A stretch of 64,000 nt of DNA. Source: Stutzerimonas xanthomarina. Its GTDB lineage: Bacteria; Pseudomonadota; Gammaproteobacteria; Pseudomonadales; Pseudomonadaceae. The notes under the pieces are model-generated. The model was not told where the DNA came from and did no database searches. It was given only the letters and a program-made list of their open reading frames with translations. This document shows, one piece after another, positions 35,585 to 45,172 of this stretch; position 1 is the stretch's first letter; each line of letters opens with the position of its first letter. The stretch lies in assembly GCF_003935375.1 (NCBI RefSeq), contig NZ_RHQM01000015.1, positions 62,001 through 126,000 of the forward strand, in the 5' to 3' direction. Made by a program: the position numbers and the translations under genes.

Positions 35585-36205
35585 ATGGCGATGCTGGATA
35601 AGGGATTGCTGCAGCGTATGGTTGGCGCTCTGGTGTTGATTGCGCTGGCGGTCATATTCGTGCCGATGCTGTTCAATCGTGAGGACGATCTGCGCCACGT
35701 CACCGTCGATGCGCCCACCATCCCTGCTGCACCGGCACCGGCTGAAATCGAGATGCAAGAGGTCGAAGTGCCGGAGCCGGCGTCGGAGCCTGAAGGTTTC
35801 GAGATCATCGAGGAAGGTGCCGAAGCAGAAGCGGCATCACCCGTCGGTGAGCAGGCTTCGGAGCCGATCGTGCCGGTCGCTCCGAGCGAGCCTGCGCCAG
35901 TTGCGCAGCCGCCAGTGGAACAACCGCAGGCGGCGAAAGTCGAGCCACGGCTCGATAACGACAACCTGCCGGTCAGCTGGTCGATCCAACTCGCCAGCCT
36001 GTCCAATCGCGCCAGCGCCGAAAGCCTGCAGCAGACCTTGCGTTCGCAGGGCTACAACGCCTACATCCGCACTGCGGATGGTATGAATCGCGTCTTCGTC
36101 GGACCGCTGGTGGAGCGCAGCGAAGCGAATCGGCTTCGCGATGTGTTGCAGCGCCAGCAGAAACTCGATGGCTTCGTCGTTCGTTTCAAGCCGGAAGGAA
36201 GCTGA
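35585..36205 (+). CDS. dedD: SPOR-domain cell-division protein (DedD-like)
   Basis: A 206-residue single-pass protein: one transmembrane helix at residues 12-30 (VGALVLIALAVIFVPMLF), an acidic, Pro-rich periplasmic linker of about 100 residues, and a C-terminal SPOR domain (SWSIQLASLSNRASAESLQQTLRSQ...YIRTADGMNRVFVGPL) that binds denuded peptidoglycan at the septum. ATG at 35585 directly abuts the folC stop. Position in accD-folC-dedD-cvpA-purF supports the assignment. Confidence 0.92.
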   Translation: MAMLDKGLLQRMVGALVLIALAVIFVPMLFNREDDLRHVTVDAPTIPAAPAPAEIEMQEVEVPEPASEPEGFEIIEEGAEAEAASPVGEQASEPIVPVAPSEPAPVAQPPVEQPQAAKVEPRLDNDNLPVSWSIQLASLSNRASAESLQQTLRSQGYNAYIRTADGMNRVFVGPLVERSEANRLRDVLQRQQKLDGFVVRFKPEGS

Positions 36206-36336
36206 ATCGTTGAAGCGCTGGCCGGGGTACTGACGACAGGCCCCGGGTGCGGAGTTGCCGTCGGGTAGTCAGCGCGTATTCCTGGCGCTCCTGCTCTGCT
36301 AAAATGCGCCGCCTTTTCCCCATTGCAGAAGACATC

Positions 36337-36849
36337 GTGGCATTCACCTGGGTCGATTGGGCCATCATCGCCGTCATTGCAGTATCGAGCCTGATCAGCT
36401 TGAAGCGTGGTTTCGTGAAGGAAGCGCTTTCGCTGGTTACCTGGATCGTTGCCGGTGTGGTCGCATGGATGTTCGGTGGTGCGTTGTCCCACCATCTCGC
36501 GGAATACATCAGCACGCCGTCGGCGCAAGTCATCGCAGCCTGCGCGTTGCTGTTCGTGGCTACCTTGCTGGTAGGAGCACTGGTTAATTTTCTGATTGGC
36601 GAGCTGATCAGAGTGACGGGGTTGTCCGGCACCGATCGCTTTCTCGGCATGGTGTTTGGTGCGGCACGGGGTGGTCTATTGGTGGTGGTGCTTGCAGGGT
36701 TGCTGAGCCTGGCTCCGGTCGAGCAGGACCTCTGGTGGCGCGAGTCGACGTTGTTGCCGCACTTTCTCCTGATCGCCGACTGGTCGAAGAACCTCATTCT
36801 AGGGTTCAGCGGCCAGTGGTTCGCCGGATCACTCAACCCGCCCGGTTGA
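36337..36849 (+). CDS. cvpA: CvpA family membrane protein
   Basis: A 170-residue inner-membrane protein with four hydrophobic helices. The family start is TWVDWAIIAVIAVSSLISLKRGFVKEALSLVTW, followed by GLSGTDRFLGMVFGAARGGLLV. CvpA is linked to colicin V production and envelope or bile stress, and is usually encoded upstream of purF. Start GTG at 36337 is chosen because the family begins at this point; AGAAGA is upstream. An in-frame upstream extension lacks similarity. Confidence 0.92.
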   Translation: MAFTWVDWAIIAVIAVSSLISLKRGFVKEALSLVTWIVAGVVAWMFGGALSHHLAEYISTPSAQVIAACALLFVATLLVGALVNFLIGELIRVTGLSGTDRFLGMVFGAARGGLLVVVLAGLLSLAPVEQDLWWRESTLLPHFLLIADWSKNLILGFSGQWFAGSLNPPG

Positions 36850-36920
36850 GTCCCTTTTTCTACGGATGCTCGGCGTGCCGTCGTATCCGGTCTGCCTGTA
36901 ATAACTGAGAGGTTCCTTGC

Positions 36921-38426
36921 ATGTGTGGCATTGTCGGCATCGTCGGTAAGTCGAACGTCAATCAGGCGCTGTATGACGCGCTTACCGTACTGCAGCACCG
37001 CGGCCAGGATGCAGCCGGTATCGTCACGAGCCATGACGGCCGGCTGTTTCTGCGCAAGGATAACGGCCTGGTTCGCGACGTCTTTCAGCAGCGCCATATG
37101 CAGCGCCTGGTCGGCAACATGGGGATCGGCCACATCCGTTACCCCACCGCGGGGAGCTCCAGTTCCGCCGAGGCACAGCCGTTCTACGTCAACTCGCCTT
37201 ACGGCATTACCCTGGCGCACAACGGCAACCTGACCAATGTCGATCAGCTGACCAAGGAGATCTACGAGTCGGATCTGCGCCATGTGAATACCAGCTCCGA
37301 CTCGGAAGTGCTGCTCAACGTGTTCGCCCACGAACTTGCCGTGCGCGGCAAGCTGCAGCCGACCGAGGAGGACGTCTTCGCCGCGGTGAGCAAGGTTCAC
37401 GAGCGCTGCCGCGGTGGCTACGCGGTAGTGGCGATGGTCACCGGTTACGGCATCGTCGGCTTCCGCGACCCCAATGCGATTCGCCCGATCGTGTTCGGCC
37501 AGCGCCATACCGACGAAGGCGTCGAGTACATGATCGCCTCCGAAAGCGTATCGCTCGACGTGCTCGGCTTTACCCTGATTCGCGACCTGGCGCCGGGCGA
37601 AGCAGTTTACATCACGGCTGACGGCAAGCTCTTCACTCGCCAGTGCGCGGATGCGCCGAAACTTGCACCCTGCATCTTCGAGTACGTTTACCTGGCGCGT
37701 TCCGATTCCCTGATGGATGGTGTCTCGGTTTACAAGGCCCGGCTGCGCATGGGTGAGAAGCTGGCGGACAAGATCCTGCGCGAGCGTCCAGAGCACGATA
37801 TCGACGTGGTCATCCCGATTCCCGACACCAGCCGTACCGCTGCGCTGGAGCTGGCCAATCGCCTCGGTGTGAAGTTCCGCGAAGGCTTCGTCAAGAACCG
37901 CTACATCGGTCGTACTTTCATCATGCCCGGCCAGGCCGCGCGGAAGAAATCGGTACGGCAGAAGCTCAATGCCATCGATCTCGAGTTCCGCGGCAAGAAC
38001 GTGATGCTGGTGGATGACTCCATCGTGCGCGGCACCACCTGCAAGCAGATCATTCAGATGGCGCGCGAGGCAGGGGCGAAGAACGTCTACTTCTGTTCCG
38101 CTGCGCCGGCAGTGCGTTATCCGAATGTGTACGGCATCGACATGCCCAGTGCCCACGAGCTGATCGCGCACAACCGCACCACCGAAGAGGTCGCCGAGCT
38201 GATCGGTGCCGATTGGCTGATCTACCAGGATCTGGAAGACCTCGTCGACGCCGTTGGTGGCGGCAAAGTCAAGATCGACAACTTTGACTGTGCAGTTTTC
38301 GACGGCAATTACATCACCGGTGATATCGACGAAGCCTATCTGCACAAGATCGAGCAGGCGCGCAATGATCTGAGCAAGGTTAAGACGAACGCGGTCAGCG
38401 CCATCATCGATCTCTACAACAACTGA
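36921..38426 (+). CDS. purF: Amidophosphoribosyltransferase PurF
   Basis: A 501-residue enzyme for the first committed step of purine synthesis. The N-terminal glutaminase begins MCGIVGIVG, so Cys2 becomes the nucleophile without propeptide. Glutaminase residues HRGQDAAG and HNGNLTN are present. The PRTase domain has the PRPP loop [19 protein letters not shown] at 36921 with GAGAGG upstream. Followed by metZ 48 bases on. Confidence 0.97.
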   Translation: MCGIVGIVGKSNVNQALYDALTVLQHRGQDAAGIVTSHDGRLFLRKDNGLVRDVFQQRHMQRLVGNMGIGHIRYPTAGSSSSAEAQPFYVNSPYGITLAHNGNLTNVDQLTKEIYESDLRHVNTSSDSEVLLNVFAHELAVRGKLQPTEEDVFAAVSKVHERCRGGYAVVAMVTGYGIVGFRDPNAIRPIVFGQRHTDEGVEYMIASESVSLDVLGFTLIRDLAPGEAVYITADGKLFTRQCADAPKLAPCIFEYVYLARSDSLMDGVSVYKARLRMGEKLADKILRERPEHDIDVVIPIPDTSRTAALELANRLGVKFREGFVKNRYIGRTFIMPGQAARKKSVRQKLNAIDLEFRGKNVMLVDDSIVRGTTCKQIIQMAREAGAKNVYFCSAAPAVRYPNVYGIDMPSAHELIAHNRTTEEVAELIGADWLIYQDLEDLVDAVGGGKVKIDNFDCAVFDGNYITGDIDEAYLHKIEQARNDLSKVKTNAVSAIIDLYNN

Positions 38427-38474
38427 TTCATGCCGGCGTGGCAGCCTCGGCTGCCCGCGGCCGAGGTAAGAGCT

Positions 38475-39686
38475 ATGACGACTGAATGGGATGCCGGGCG
38501 GCTGGACAGCGATCTTCGAGGCGTCGGGCTCGATACGCTTGCGGTACGCGCCGGACAACGGCGCACACCGGAAGCCGAACACGGTGAGCCGCTGTTCTTC
38601 ACTTCCAGTTACGTGTTTCGCAGTGCCGCCGATGCTGCCGCGCGCTTCGCCGGTGACGTGCCGGGCAATGTCTATTCGCGTTACACCAATCCCACCGTCC
38701 GTGCGTTCGAAGAGCGTATGGCGGCGCTCGAGGGCGCAGAGCAGGCGGTCGCCACGGCATCCGGCATGGCGGCCATCCTCGCCACCGTGATGAGCCTGTG
38801 CTCGGCAGGCGATCACGTGCTGGTCTCGCGCAGCGTATTCGGCGCCACCGTTTCCTTGTTCGAGAAGTACTTCAAGCGTTTCGGTGTGCAGGTCGACTAT
38901 GTGCCGCTCACCGATTTTGCCGCCTGGGAGTCCGCGTTCAAGGAGAACACCAAGCTGGTGTTCGTCGAATCGCCATCCAATCCCTTGGCAGAGTTGGTGG
39001 ACATCGCCGCGCTGGCGCAGCTTTGCCACGCCAAGGGCGCGATGTTGGCCGTCGACAACTGCTTCTGCACACCGGTATTGCAGCAGCCGCTGGCACTGGG
39101 TGCCGATATCGTCATTCATTCCGCGACCAAGTACATCGATGGCCAGGGCCGTTGCCTGGGCGGTGTGATTGCAGGTCGCAGCGAGCAGATGAAGGAACTG
39201 GTCGGATTTCTGCGTACCGCCGGCCCGACGCTCAGTCCGTTCAATGCCTGGGTCTTCCTAAAGGGGCTGGAAACGTTGCGGCTGCGCATGCAGGCGCACT
39301 GTGCCAGCGCTCAGGAGCTTGCCGAATGGCTCGAGCAGCAGCCCGGTATCCAGCGCGTCTACTATGCGGGTTTGTCCAGCCATCCACAGCACGAGCTGGC
39401 CAAGCGTCAGCAGAAGGGGTTCGGTGCGGTGGTGAGCTTCGAGGTTGCTGGAGGCAAGGAGGCCGCGTGGCGCTTCATCGATGCGACTCGACTGATCTCG
39501 ATTACGGCCAATTTGGGCGATAGCAAGACCACCATTACCCATCCTGGCTCGACCACTCATGGTCGGCTGTCCGCCGAGGATCGCGCGACCGCAGGCATTT
39601 CGGACAGTCTGATTCGGGTAGCGGTGGGGCTGGAAGATGTCGCTGACCTCAAGGCCGATCTGGCTCGCGGTCTCGCAGCGCTCTAG
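38475..39686 (+). CDS. metZ: O-succinylhomoserine sulfhydrylase MetZ
   Basis: A 403-residue Cys/Met-metabolism PLP enzyme that makes homocysteine directly from O-succinylhomoserine and sulfide. The cofactor-binding Lys is in HSATKYIDGQGRCLGG. Other signatures are TSSYVFRSAADAAARFAG, YSRYTNPTVRAFEERMAALEGAE and the Asp of LAVDNCFCTPVLQQP. ATG at 38475 with GAGGTAAG upstream. purF-metZ next to xcpQ is the Pseudomonas layout. A terminator follows. Confidence 0.96.
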   Translation: MTTEWDAGRLDSDLRGVGLDTLAVRAGQRRTPEAEHGEPLFFTSSYVFRSAADAAARFAGDVPGNVYSRYTNPTVRAFEERMAALEGAEQAVATASGMAAILATVMSLCSAGDHVLVSRSVFGATVSLFEKYFKRFGVQVDYVPLTDFAAWESAFKENTKLVFVESPSNPLAELVDIAALAQLCHAKGAMLAVDNCFCTPVLQQPLALGADIVIHSATKYIDGQGRCLGGVIAGRSEQMKELVGFLRTAGPTLSPFNAWVFLKGLETLRLRMQAHCASAQELAEWLEQQPGIQRVYYAGLSSHPQHELAKRQQKGFGAVVSFEVAGGKEAAWRFIDATRLISITANLGDSKTTITHPGSTTHGRLSAEDRATAGISDSLIRVAVGLEDVADLKADLARGLAAL

Positions 39687-39729
39687 ATCAACTCATCAGG
39701 ATGCCGTGCCCGGCCTGCGCAAGCAGGTC

Positions 39730-39755
39730 GGGCACGAACGCTTGTGCCCTTTTTT
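39730..39755 (+). terminator. Rho-independent terminator after metZ
   Basis: GGGCAC and GTGCCC arms with an 8-base loop and six T. The first arm also ends a competing, longer hairpin (39702-39735, GTGCCCG with CGGGCAC), so two structures are mutually exclusive. Confidence 0.75.
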
Positions 39756-41692
39756 CACTGACGCAAATCGATAGCCGGTGCGGGCTCGCCCCGTCCGTCG
39801 AACAGCTGCGCGGGATTCGCCGGCAGGATGCTCGGGCTGGCCGAATCCGTTTCGATGACGCGAATATCGCTGTATTTCTTCCCGGAAAGAGCCGCCAGGC
39901 CGGCACGGTCGCGAATGACCGTAGGTCGCAGAAACACCATCAGGTTGCGTTTGACGTGGGTTTCCTGAGTCGAGCGGAATAGGGCACCCAGAAACGGAAT
40001 GTCTCCGAGTAGCGGCACCTTGGCGTTGGTGCGGGTGACGTCGTCCTGAATCAGGCCGCCAAGCACGATGACCTGTCCATCTTCGGCAAGGATGGTGCTT
40101 TTGATGGCGCGCTTGTTGGTCACCAGGTCCACCGCCTGGGCCGTCAGGCTGGCGCTGGGCGCGATCGAGGAGATCTCCTGCTCGATCTGCAGGCGTAGCG
40201 TGGCGCCTTCGTTGATGTGCGGAGTCACCTTGAGGGTCACCCCGATGTCCTGGCGCTCGATGGTGGTGAAGGGGTTGTTCGCGCCCGCCGCATCGGTGGT
40301 GTAGGAGCCCGTCTGGAACGGGACGTTCTGGCCGACAAGAATCTCGGCTTCCTGGTTATCCAGCGTCAGCAGGCTCGGCGTCGACAGCAGATTGCTCTTG
40401 CTGTTGGACGACAGTGCGGTAATCAGCGCGCCGAAACTGCGAGTTCCAACGCCGATGATCGCGCCGTCGGGCAGGTTCTCCGGGATCTCGTTCTCGTTGA
40501 TGGCATTGAGCACGCTGCCGACCGAAATACCGGTGTTGCCAAAGCTGACGCCACCGGCTCCACCAGTGCCTCCGCGCGCGTCGACCGCCCATTGCACGCC
40601 GAGGGCGTCAGTGATGTCGCCGGAAACCTCGACGATAGCCGCTTCGACCATGACCTGCGCACGGGGAACATCCAGCTGGCGAACGATGCTTTCCAGAGTG
40701 CCGATCAGCTCTGGATCAGCGAGAAGGACCAGCGCGTTCAGGCTTTCGTCGGCGCGGATCAGGATGTTCTGCGGCCGGGCAGAGGTGGCGGATTCGCCGC
40801 TTTCGGGGTTTTTCAGACCTTCGGAAATATCACCCAGGGTCTCGGCCAGGGATTTCGCATCGTTGTGGCGCAAACGGATAACGCGCGTGTTGGCCGAACG
40901 CGTGGTTGGCGTGTCGAGCGATTGGGCCAGTGCCGCCAGCTTGCCTCGGGCCTCGCTGGGGCCAATGAAGATCAATCGGTTGGTGCGTGAATCGGCGATG
41001 ATCTGCACGCCGGAGGTGGTTTTCGCATCACCGCGCATCAGCGAGTTGCGCAGCACTTCAGCGATATCCATCGCCCAGCCGTGCTGCAGATTGAGCACGG
41101 CGTAATCGTTGCTCTCAGCACGATCGAGCTGGCGCACCAGGTCCTCAATGCGCGCGATATTGGCGCTGCGATCACTGATGATCAGTGCATTGGCCGACGA
41201 CACCGCAGCAAGATGGCCGAACTGCGGGACAAGCGGGCGGATCAGGGGTATCAGTTCGGCCGCGGAAGTGTGCTGCACCTGGATCACCCGTGTTTCCAAT
41301 TGGTCGCCGCCGGTAGGCCCGCTGCCCGCTTCGGCCTTGGCCTCTGCATTCGGAACTACTCGGGCGACATCGCCCTGGGTCAGCACGCTGAACCCGTGCG
41401 TCGCCATGACCGAGAGGAACAGCTGATACACCTCGCTCAGCGACAGTGTGGCATTGGATACCACGCTGACTTGCCCCTTCACTCGCGGATCGACGATGAA
41501 CGTCTGTCCGCTGAGCTGGCTGATCTGATCGATGAAGGCGCGGATATCCGCGTCCTTGAGATTGATGGTCCAGCCGTCCTGTTGATTGGGGCTTGGCTCG
41601 ATACCGGGTTCGACGGCAAGCAAAGGCAGAGGAGCGGCCAGCAGGCCGGTGGCGAGCAGGGCAAGCAACGGGCGCGAAAAAGGCTTCGGCAT
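39755..41692 (-). CDS. xcpQ: Type II secretion outer-membrane secretin XcpQ/GspD
   Basis: A 645-residue secretin. It has a signal peptide (LLALLATGLLAAPLPLLAVEPG) and N0 domain INLKDADIRAFIDQISQLSGQTFIVDP. N1-N3 repeats such as ALIISDRSANIARIEDLVRQLD follow, and the C-terminal pore domain contains ILVGQNVPFQTGSYTTDAAGANNPFTTIERQDIGVTLKVTPHIN and VIVLGGLIQDDVTRTNAKVPLLGDIPFLGALFRS. It forms the outer-membrane channel of the T2SS. Located 3 bases after xcpP in one operon. Confidence 0.95.
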   Translation of the reverse strand: MPKPFSRPLLALLATGLLAAPLPLLAVEPGIEPSPNQQDGWTINLKDADIRAFIDQISQLSGQTFIVDPRVKGQVSVVSNATLSLSEVYQLFLSVMATHGFSVLTQGDVARVVPNAEAKAEAGSGPTGGDQLETRVIQVQHTSAAELIPLIRPLVPQFGHLAAVSSANALIISDRSANIARIEDLVRQLDRAESNDYAVLNLQHGWAMDIAEVLRNSLMRGDAKTTSGVQIIADSRTNRLIFIGPSEARGKLAALAQSLDTPTTRSANTRVIRLRHNDAKSLAETLGDISEGLKNPESGESATSARPQNILIRADESLNALVLLADPELIGTLESIVRQLDVPRAQVMVEAAIVEVSGDITDALGVQWAVDARGGTGGAGGVSFGNTGISVGSVLNAINENEIPENLPDGAIIGVGTRSFGALITALSSNSKSNLLSTPSLLTLDNQEAEILVGQNVPFQTGSYTTDAAGANNPFTTIERQDIGVTLKVTPHINEGATLRLQIEQEISSIAPSASLTAQAVDLVTNKRAIKSTILAEDGQVIVLGGLIQDDVTRTNAKVPLLGDIPFLGALFRSTQETHVKRNLMVFLRPTVIRDRAGLAALSGKKYSDIRVIETDSASPSILPANPAQLFDGRGEPAPAIDLRQ

Positions 41693-41695
41693 CGG

Positions 41696-42340
41696 TCAAT
41701 TGTCTTCCGTGGGCTGATCGTTGGCGGGGGCGGCATCGGGTTGGTTGACGGCTTCTTCCAGCTGCTGACGCAAGGCGTCCATCTGCTGCTGCATCAGCTG
41801 CGTCTCCTCGTCCGGTGGCTCGGCATAGGGTGGTTGATCCTGATAGGGCGCTTCGGTCATCTCCTCGGGAATGTAGCTAGGCGAGCGTACCTGAGGAAAA
41901 TGCAGCACTTCGACGGCGCCGTTGCGCGCCAGCTCCACGCGATCAGGGTAGACCTGATGCAGACTGACGCCACGGGCTAGCTCTTCGCCCTGCCAGTAGA
42001 GCCGTGGCGGCTGCCCGTCGACTTGAACAATGGCGCTGGAGCGCTGCGGATCCATGTGCACGAAGCTGCCGCGCAGGGTAAAGCCGCTGGCAGCCGCGGT
42101 GGGCGCGTCGGAGTCGGAAGGGGCCGCCGAGCCGAACAGTATTTCCAGCCGCTGCATATCGGGCTGACCCAGATTGCCGGCTTGTTGTTCATAGACGTCG
42201 GTGGGGGTAGGGGCGCGAGACAGGTTCATCCATTGCTCGATCTGCATCGCGAGGTAGAGCGCGAACACGCAGAGCAGCACGGTACTGATGATGAGTGGGA
42301 CGTAGCGGCGGTAGTTGTCCAGTTTTCCCGGCAGTGGCAA
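41696..42340 (-). CDS. xcpP: Type II secretion inner-membrane protein XcpP/GspC
   Basis: A 214-residue GspC protein: short cytoplasmic N-terminus, transmembrane helix about residues 13-32 (YVPLIISTVLLCVFALYLAM), a homology region FTLRGSFVHMDPQRSSAIVQVDGQPPRLYWQGEELARGVSLHQVYPDRVEL that contacts the secretin N0 domain, and a coiled-coil C-terminus (LMQQQMDALRQQLEEAV), as in XcpP, instead of PDZ. In P. aeruginosa the remaining xcp genes diverge from here; in this window tRNA genes occupy that place. Confidence 0.93.
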   Translation of the reverse strand: MPLPGKLDNYRRYVPLIISTVLLCVFALYLAMQIEQWMNLSRAPTPTDVYEQQAGNLGQPDMQRLEILFGSAAPSDSDAPTAAASGFTLRGSFVHMDPQRSSAIVQVDGQPPRLYWQGEELARGVSLHQVYPDRVELARNGAVEVLHFPQVRSPSYIPEEMTEAPYQDQPPYAEPPDEETQLMQQQMDALRQQLEEAVNQPDAAPANDQPTEDN

Positions 42341-42548
42341 GCGAAATACTCCGTGGCGCTTTTGTTGTTCGGTTCCCTAGTACGCGGGTTGCCTCTGTCA
42401 GGCGATACAGCACTTTTAGAACACTTTCGCGGAGGCCGCAGCGAATTTACAGGTGCTCTTGGCGAATCGATGGTGCGGGACCAAGGTTACAAAGTGACGC
42501 GGCAGCTCCTGTTGACCACGGTTCCATAAAAAAAATTCAATGTTATTG

Positions 42549-42577
42549 TTGACTTAGCGTAGGGGGCTGAGTAAATT
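42549..42577 (+). promoter_or_regulatory. Sigma-70 promoter of the tRNA-Val/tRNA-Asp operon
   Basis: TTGACT at 42549-42554 and TAAATT at 42572-42577 with a 17-base spacer. A GC-rich discriminator (GCGCGCC) typical of stringently controlled stable RNA promoters follows. The tRNA begins about 14 bases after the expected start. Confidence 0.75.
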
Positions 42578-42597
42578 GCGCGCCTCGCAAGGCGATC

Positions 42598-42673
42598 GGC
42601 TGATTAGCTCAGCTGGGAGAGCACCTGCATCACACGCAGGGGGTCGGCGGTTCGATCCCGTCATCAGCCACCA
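42598..42673 (+). tRNA. tRNA-Val (CAC)
   Basis: 76-nucleotide cloverleaf starting GGCTGATTAGCTCAGC and ending CCA. The anticodon stem CCTGC/GCAGG encloses ATCACAC, giving anticodon CAC for GTG codons. T-arm GGTTCGATCCC is standard. Confidence 0.9.
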
Positions 42674-42710
42674 ACCTTTGTGAGATTTCGGACGAAAGTC
42701 CGGCCGACGC

Positions 42711-42787
42711 GCAGCGGTAGTTCAGTCGGTTAGAATACCGGCCTGTCACGCCGGGGGTCGCGGGTTCGAGTCCCGTCCGCTGCGCCA
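42711..42787 (+). tRNA. tRNA-Asp (GTC)
   Basis: 77 nucleotides with encoded CCA. The anticodon stem CCGGC/GCCGG encloses CTGTCAC, giving anticodon GTC. Co-transcribed with the tRNA-Val gene 37 bases upstream. Confidence 0.95.
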
Positions 42788-42828
42788 TATCCCTCCGCTC
42801 ACTTCCTTTAGAAGTGATGAGACAAGAG

Positions 42829-42853
42829 AAGCTGCCCAAGGGCAGCTTTTTTT
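42829..42853 (+). terminator. Rho-independent terminator of the tRNA operon
   Basis: AAGCTGCCC and GGGCAGCTT arms with a 2-base loop, then a run of T. Confidence 0.88.
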
Positions 42854-42929
42854 GTGCCTGTCGAATAGCGATGTGATTGGTGAACCCTGCACTATCCAAT
42901 CCCCGTGGGCGACCCGTTTCGGCGGAATC

Positions 42930-43766
42930 CTATGGCCTCTCGCATTTGCCAAACAGCGCGTCGAGCTCCGCTCCAGAGGCTGCGTTGGCAAAACCATCGA
43001 ATCGTCCATGCTCGGCGATGGACCGTGCCGCCTGCAGAAAACCGGCCCATGCCGCTCGGGCCAAGGCGCCGCCGACGCTGATGCGTCTGACGCCTAGGTC
43101 GGCGAGGTCCTGCACGGTCAGGTCACTGTTCCAGCCAATCAGTACATTGACCGGCTTTGGCGAGACTGCCGCGACGACGGCGCTGATCTGCTCGCGGGTT
43201 CTCAGGCCTGGCGCATACAGGCAGTCGGCGCCTGCATCGGCATAGGCTCTCAGGCGTGCAAGGGTATCGTCGAGATCAGGCCGATCGACGAAGAAATTCT
43301 CGGCGCGACCGATCAGCAAGGTTTCGCCTCCGGTAGCGTCGATTGCCTCACGCGCCGCGCACATCCGTTCGGTGGCCTCGGCAAGCTCGCGCAACGGCTC
43401 GCGCGGGTCACCTGTGGAGTCCTCGATGGAAATACCCGCGACGCCGGTTCCGACAGCCATGTGCACGCTTTCGGCCACGCCTTCGGGCGTATCGGCGTAG
43501 CCACTCTCGAAATCGGCGTTCACCGGCAGATGGGTGGCTTGGACCATATAGCGCATATGGGCCAGGACCTCGTCCCGCGGCATCTGTCCGTCGGCGCGGG
43601 CGCACGACCAGGCGTAGCCGGAGCTGGTCGTCGCCAGCGCCTTGAAACCGAGACTTGCGAGGACGCTCGCACTGCCGGCATCCCAGGGGTTGGGCAGGAC
43701 GAAGCAGCCCGACTGGTGCAGCGCACGAAAAGCGGCACGTTTTTGCGACACACTGGGATGGACCAT
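42930..43766 (-). CDS. PEP mutase / isocitrate lyase superfamily protein
   Basis: A 278-residue TIM-barrel protein of the ICL/PEPM superfamily. It starts at MVHPSVSQKRAAFRALH (ATG at 43766 with AGGAGGG upstream) and contains LPNPWDAGSASVLASLGFKALATTSSG. The metal and substrate region NADFESGYADTPEGVAESV is followed by ISIEDSTGD and LIGRAENFF. These resemble carboxyvinyl-carboxyphosphonate phosphorylmutase-like and oxaloacetate decarboxylase-like members. The canonical lyase Cys loop is not evident, so the reaction is uncertain. Divergent from the threonine aldolase gene. Confidence 0.8.
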   Translation of the reverse strand: MVHPSVSQKRAAFRALHQSGCFVLPNPWDAGSASVLASLGFKALATTSSGYAWSCARADGQMPRDEVLAHMRYMVQATHLPVNADFESGYADTPEGVAESVHMAVGTGVAGISIEDSTGDPREPLRELAEATERMCAAREAIDATGGETLLIGRAENFFVDRPDLDDTLARLRAYADAGADCLYAPGLRTREQISAVVAAVSPKPVNVLIGWNSDLTVQDLADLGVRRISVGGALARAAWAGFLQAARSIAEHGRFDGFANAASGAELDALFGKCERP

Positions 43767-44113
43767 GAACCCTCCTGGTTGGTGAGATGGGTGGGGTACG
43801 ACACTTTTCGATTCGCCGCAGTGCGTCGTCAAGACTAGATCGGATAGGGCGTGCCGTGGTTTTCAGAACATGCGCTGCAGGGTGCCACAGCGCTACTGAA
43901 TTTCCCTGTGGGCGACCGTGAAATGTGCCGCCGTGATATCCGCGCTGGGCGCTTCGCTGTGCTAAGACGTTGCGTGGAGGCTGACGAGGGCGGGGCGGCG
44001 CCGGCATCACCCCGTACATGCTCGCCTGACACTCCGTTTGCGCTCGCGTGTCCGGGCTTCTACAACGTAACGTGCAGCCACCAACCGCCCGGCAATGCCA
44101 TAACGAGGATTTG
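43767..44113 (+). other. Non-coding divergent region (PEPM-family gene / ltaE)
   Basis: About 350 bases between two divergent starts. It should hold both promoters, but I see no convincing hexamer pair, riboswitch or terminator. GC content is like that of the flanks. Confidence 0.4.
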
Positions 44114-45160
44114 ATGACGACCGACAAGCAGCAATTTGCCAGCGACAACTATTCCGGCATCTGCCCTGAAGCCTGGGAAGCCATGGCGAGGGCGAACCAA
44201 GGCCACGACAGGGCGTACGGCGACGACCAATGGACAGCCCGCGCGGCTGATCACTTCCGCGCACTGTTCGAGACCGACTGCGAGGTGTTCTTCGCCTTCA
44301 ACGGTACGGCGGCCAATTCCCTGGCGTTGTCGTCCCTTTGCCAGAGCTACCACAGCGTGATCTGCGCTGACATCGCCCACGTCGAGACGGACGAATGCGG
44401 CGCGCCGGAGTTCTTCTCCAACGGCTCCAAGCTGCTGCTCGGCAGGACCGAGCAGGGCAAGCTGACGCCTGCTGCCATTCGCGAGATCGCGCTGAAGCGC
44501 AAGGACATCCATTACCCCAAGCCACGCGTGGTCAGCCTGACCCAGGCCACGGAAGTCGGTACCGTCTACCAGCCCGCCGAGCTGCGTGCCATCAGCGACA
44601 CCTGCAAGGACCTCGGGCTACACCTGCACATGGACGGCGCGCGCTTCGCCAATGCCTGCGCTCACCTTGGCATGTCGCCCGCCGAACTGAGCTGGAAGGC
44701 CGGCGTCGATGTGCTCTGTTTCGGCGGCACCAAGAACGGCATGGCGGTCGGCGAGGCCATCCTGTTCTTCAATCGCGAACTGGCCACCGATTTCGAGTAC
44801 CGCTGCAAGCAGGCTGGCCAGCTTGCCTCCAAGATGCGATTTCTGTCGGCACCGTGGGTCGGGCTTCTGGAAAGCGGCGCCTGGCTGAGATACGCCGAAC
44901 ACGCCAACCGTTGTGCCCAGCTGCTGGCCGAGTTGATTCAACCGTTGCCTGGCGTCGAGTTGATGTTTCCGGTGCAGGCCAATGGCGTCTTCGTCAGCCT
45001 GCCGCCATCGGCACTGGAGGCGCTCAGGAACCGCGGCTGGATGTTCTACACCTTCATCGGCGTCGGCGGTGCGCGCTTCATGTGCTCATGGGACACCAGC
45101 GAAGCGCGGGTACGCCAGCTGGCCGATGACATACGTGCGGCGGTAACCGACGCCCTGTAG
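44114..45160 (+). CDS. ltaE: Low-specificity L-threonine aldolase
   Basis: A 348-residue fold-type I PLP enzyme cleaving threonine or allo-threonine to glycine and acetaldehyde. The start is FASDNYSGICPEAWEAM, with FFAFNGTAANSLALSSL for cofactor phosphate and HLHMDGARFANACAHLG carrying the PLP-ring Asp. The Schiff-base Lys is in VLCFGGTKNGMAVGEA. The branch is the Pseudomonas-type enzyme rather than E. coli LtaE. ATG at 44114 with GAGGAT upstream. Confidence 0.9.
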   Translation: MTTDKQQFASDNYSGICPEAWEAMARANQGHDRAYGDDQWTARAADHFRALFETDCEVFFAFNGTAANSLALSSLCQSYHSVICADIAHVETDECGAPEFFSNGSKLLLGRTEQGKLTPAAIREIALKRKDIHYPKPRVVSLTQATEVGTVYQPAELRAISDTCKDLGLHLHMDGARFANACAHLGMSPAELSWKAGVDVLCFGGTKNGMAVGEAILFFNRELATDFEYRCKQAGQLASKMRFLSAPWVGLLESGAWLRYAEHANRCAQLLAELIQPLPGVELMFPVQANGVFVSLPPSALEALRNRGWMFYTFIGVGGARFMCSWDTSEARVRQLADDIRAAVTDAL

Positions 45161-45172
45161 CTGCCGACGATG

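Noticed and set aside
36186-39119. 977-codon antisense ORF opposite cvpA-purF-metZ
   Set aside because: Shadow frame of high-GC coding DNA. Known genes with full motifs occupy the other strand, and the antisense product has no family features.
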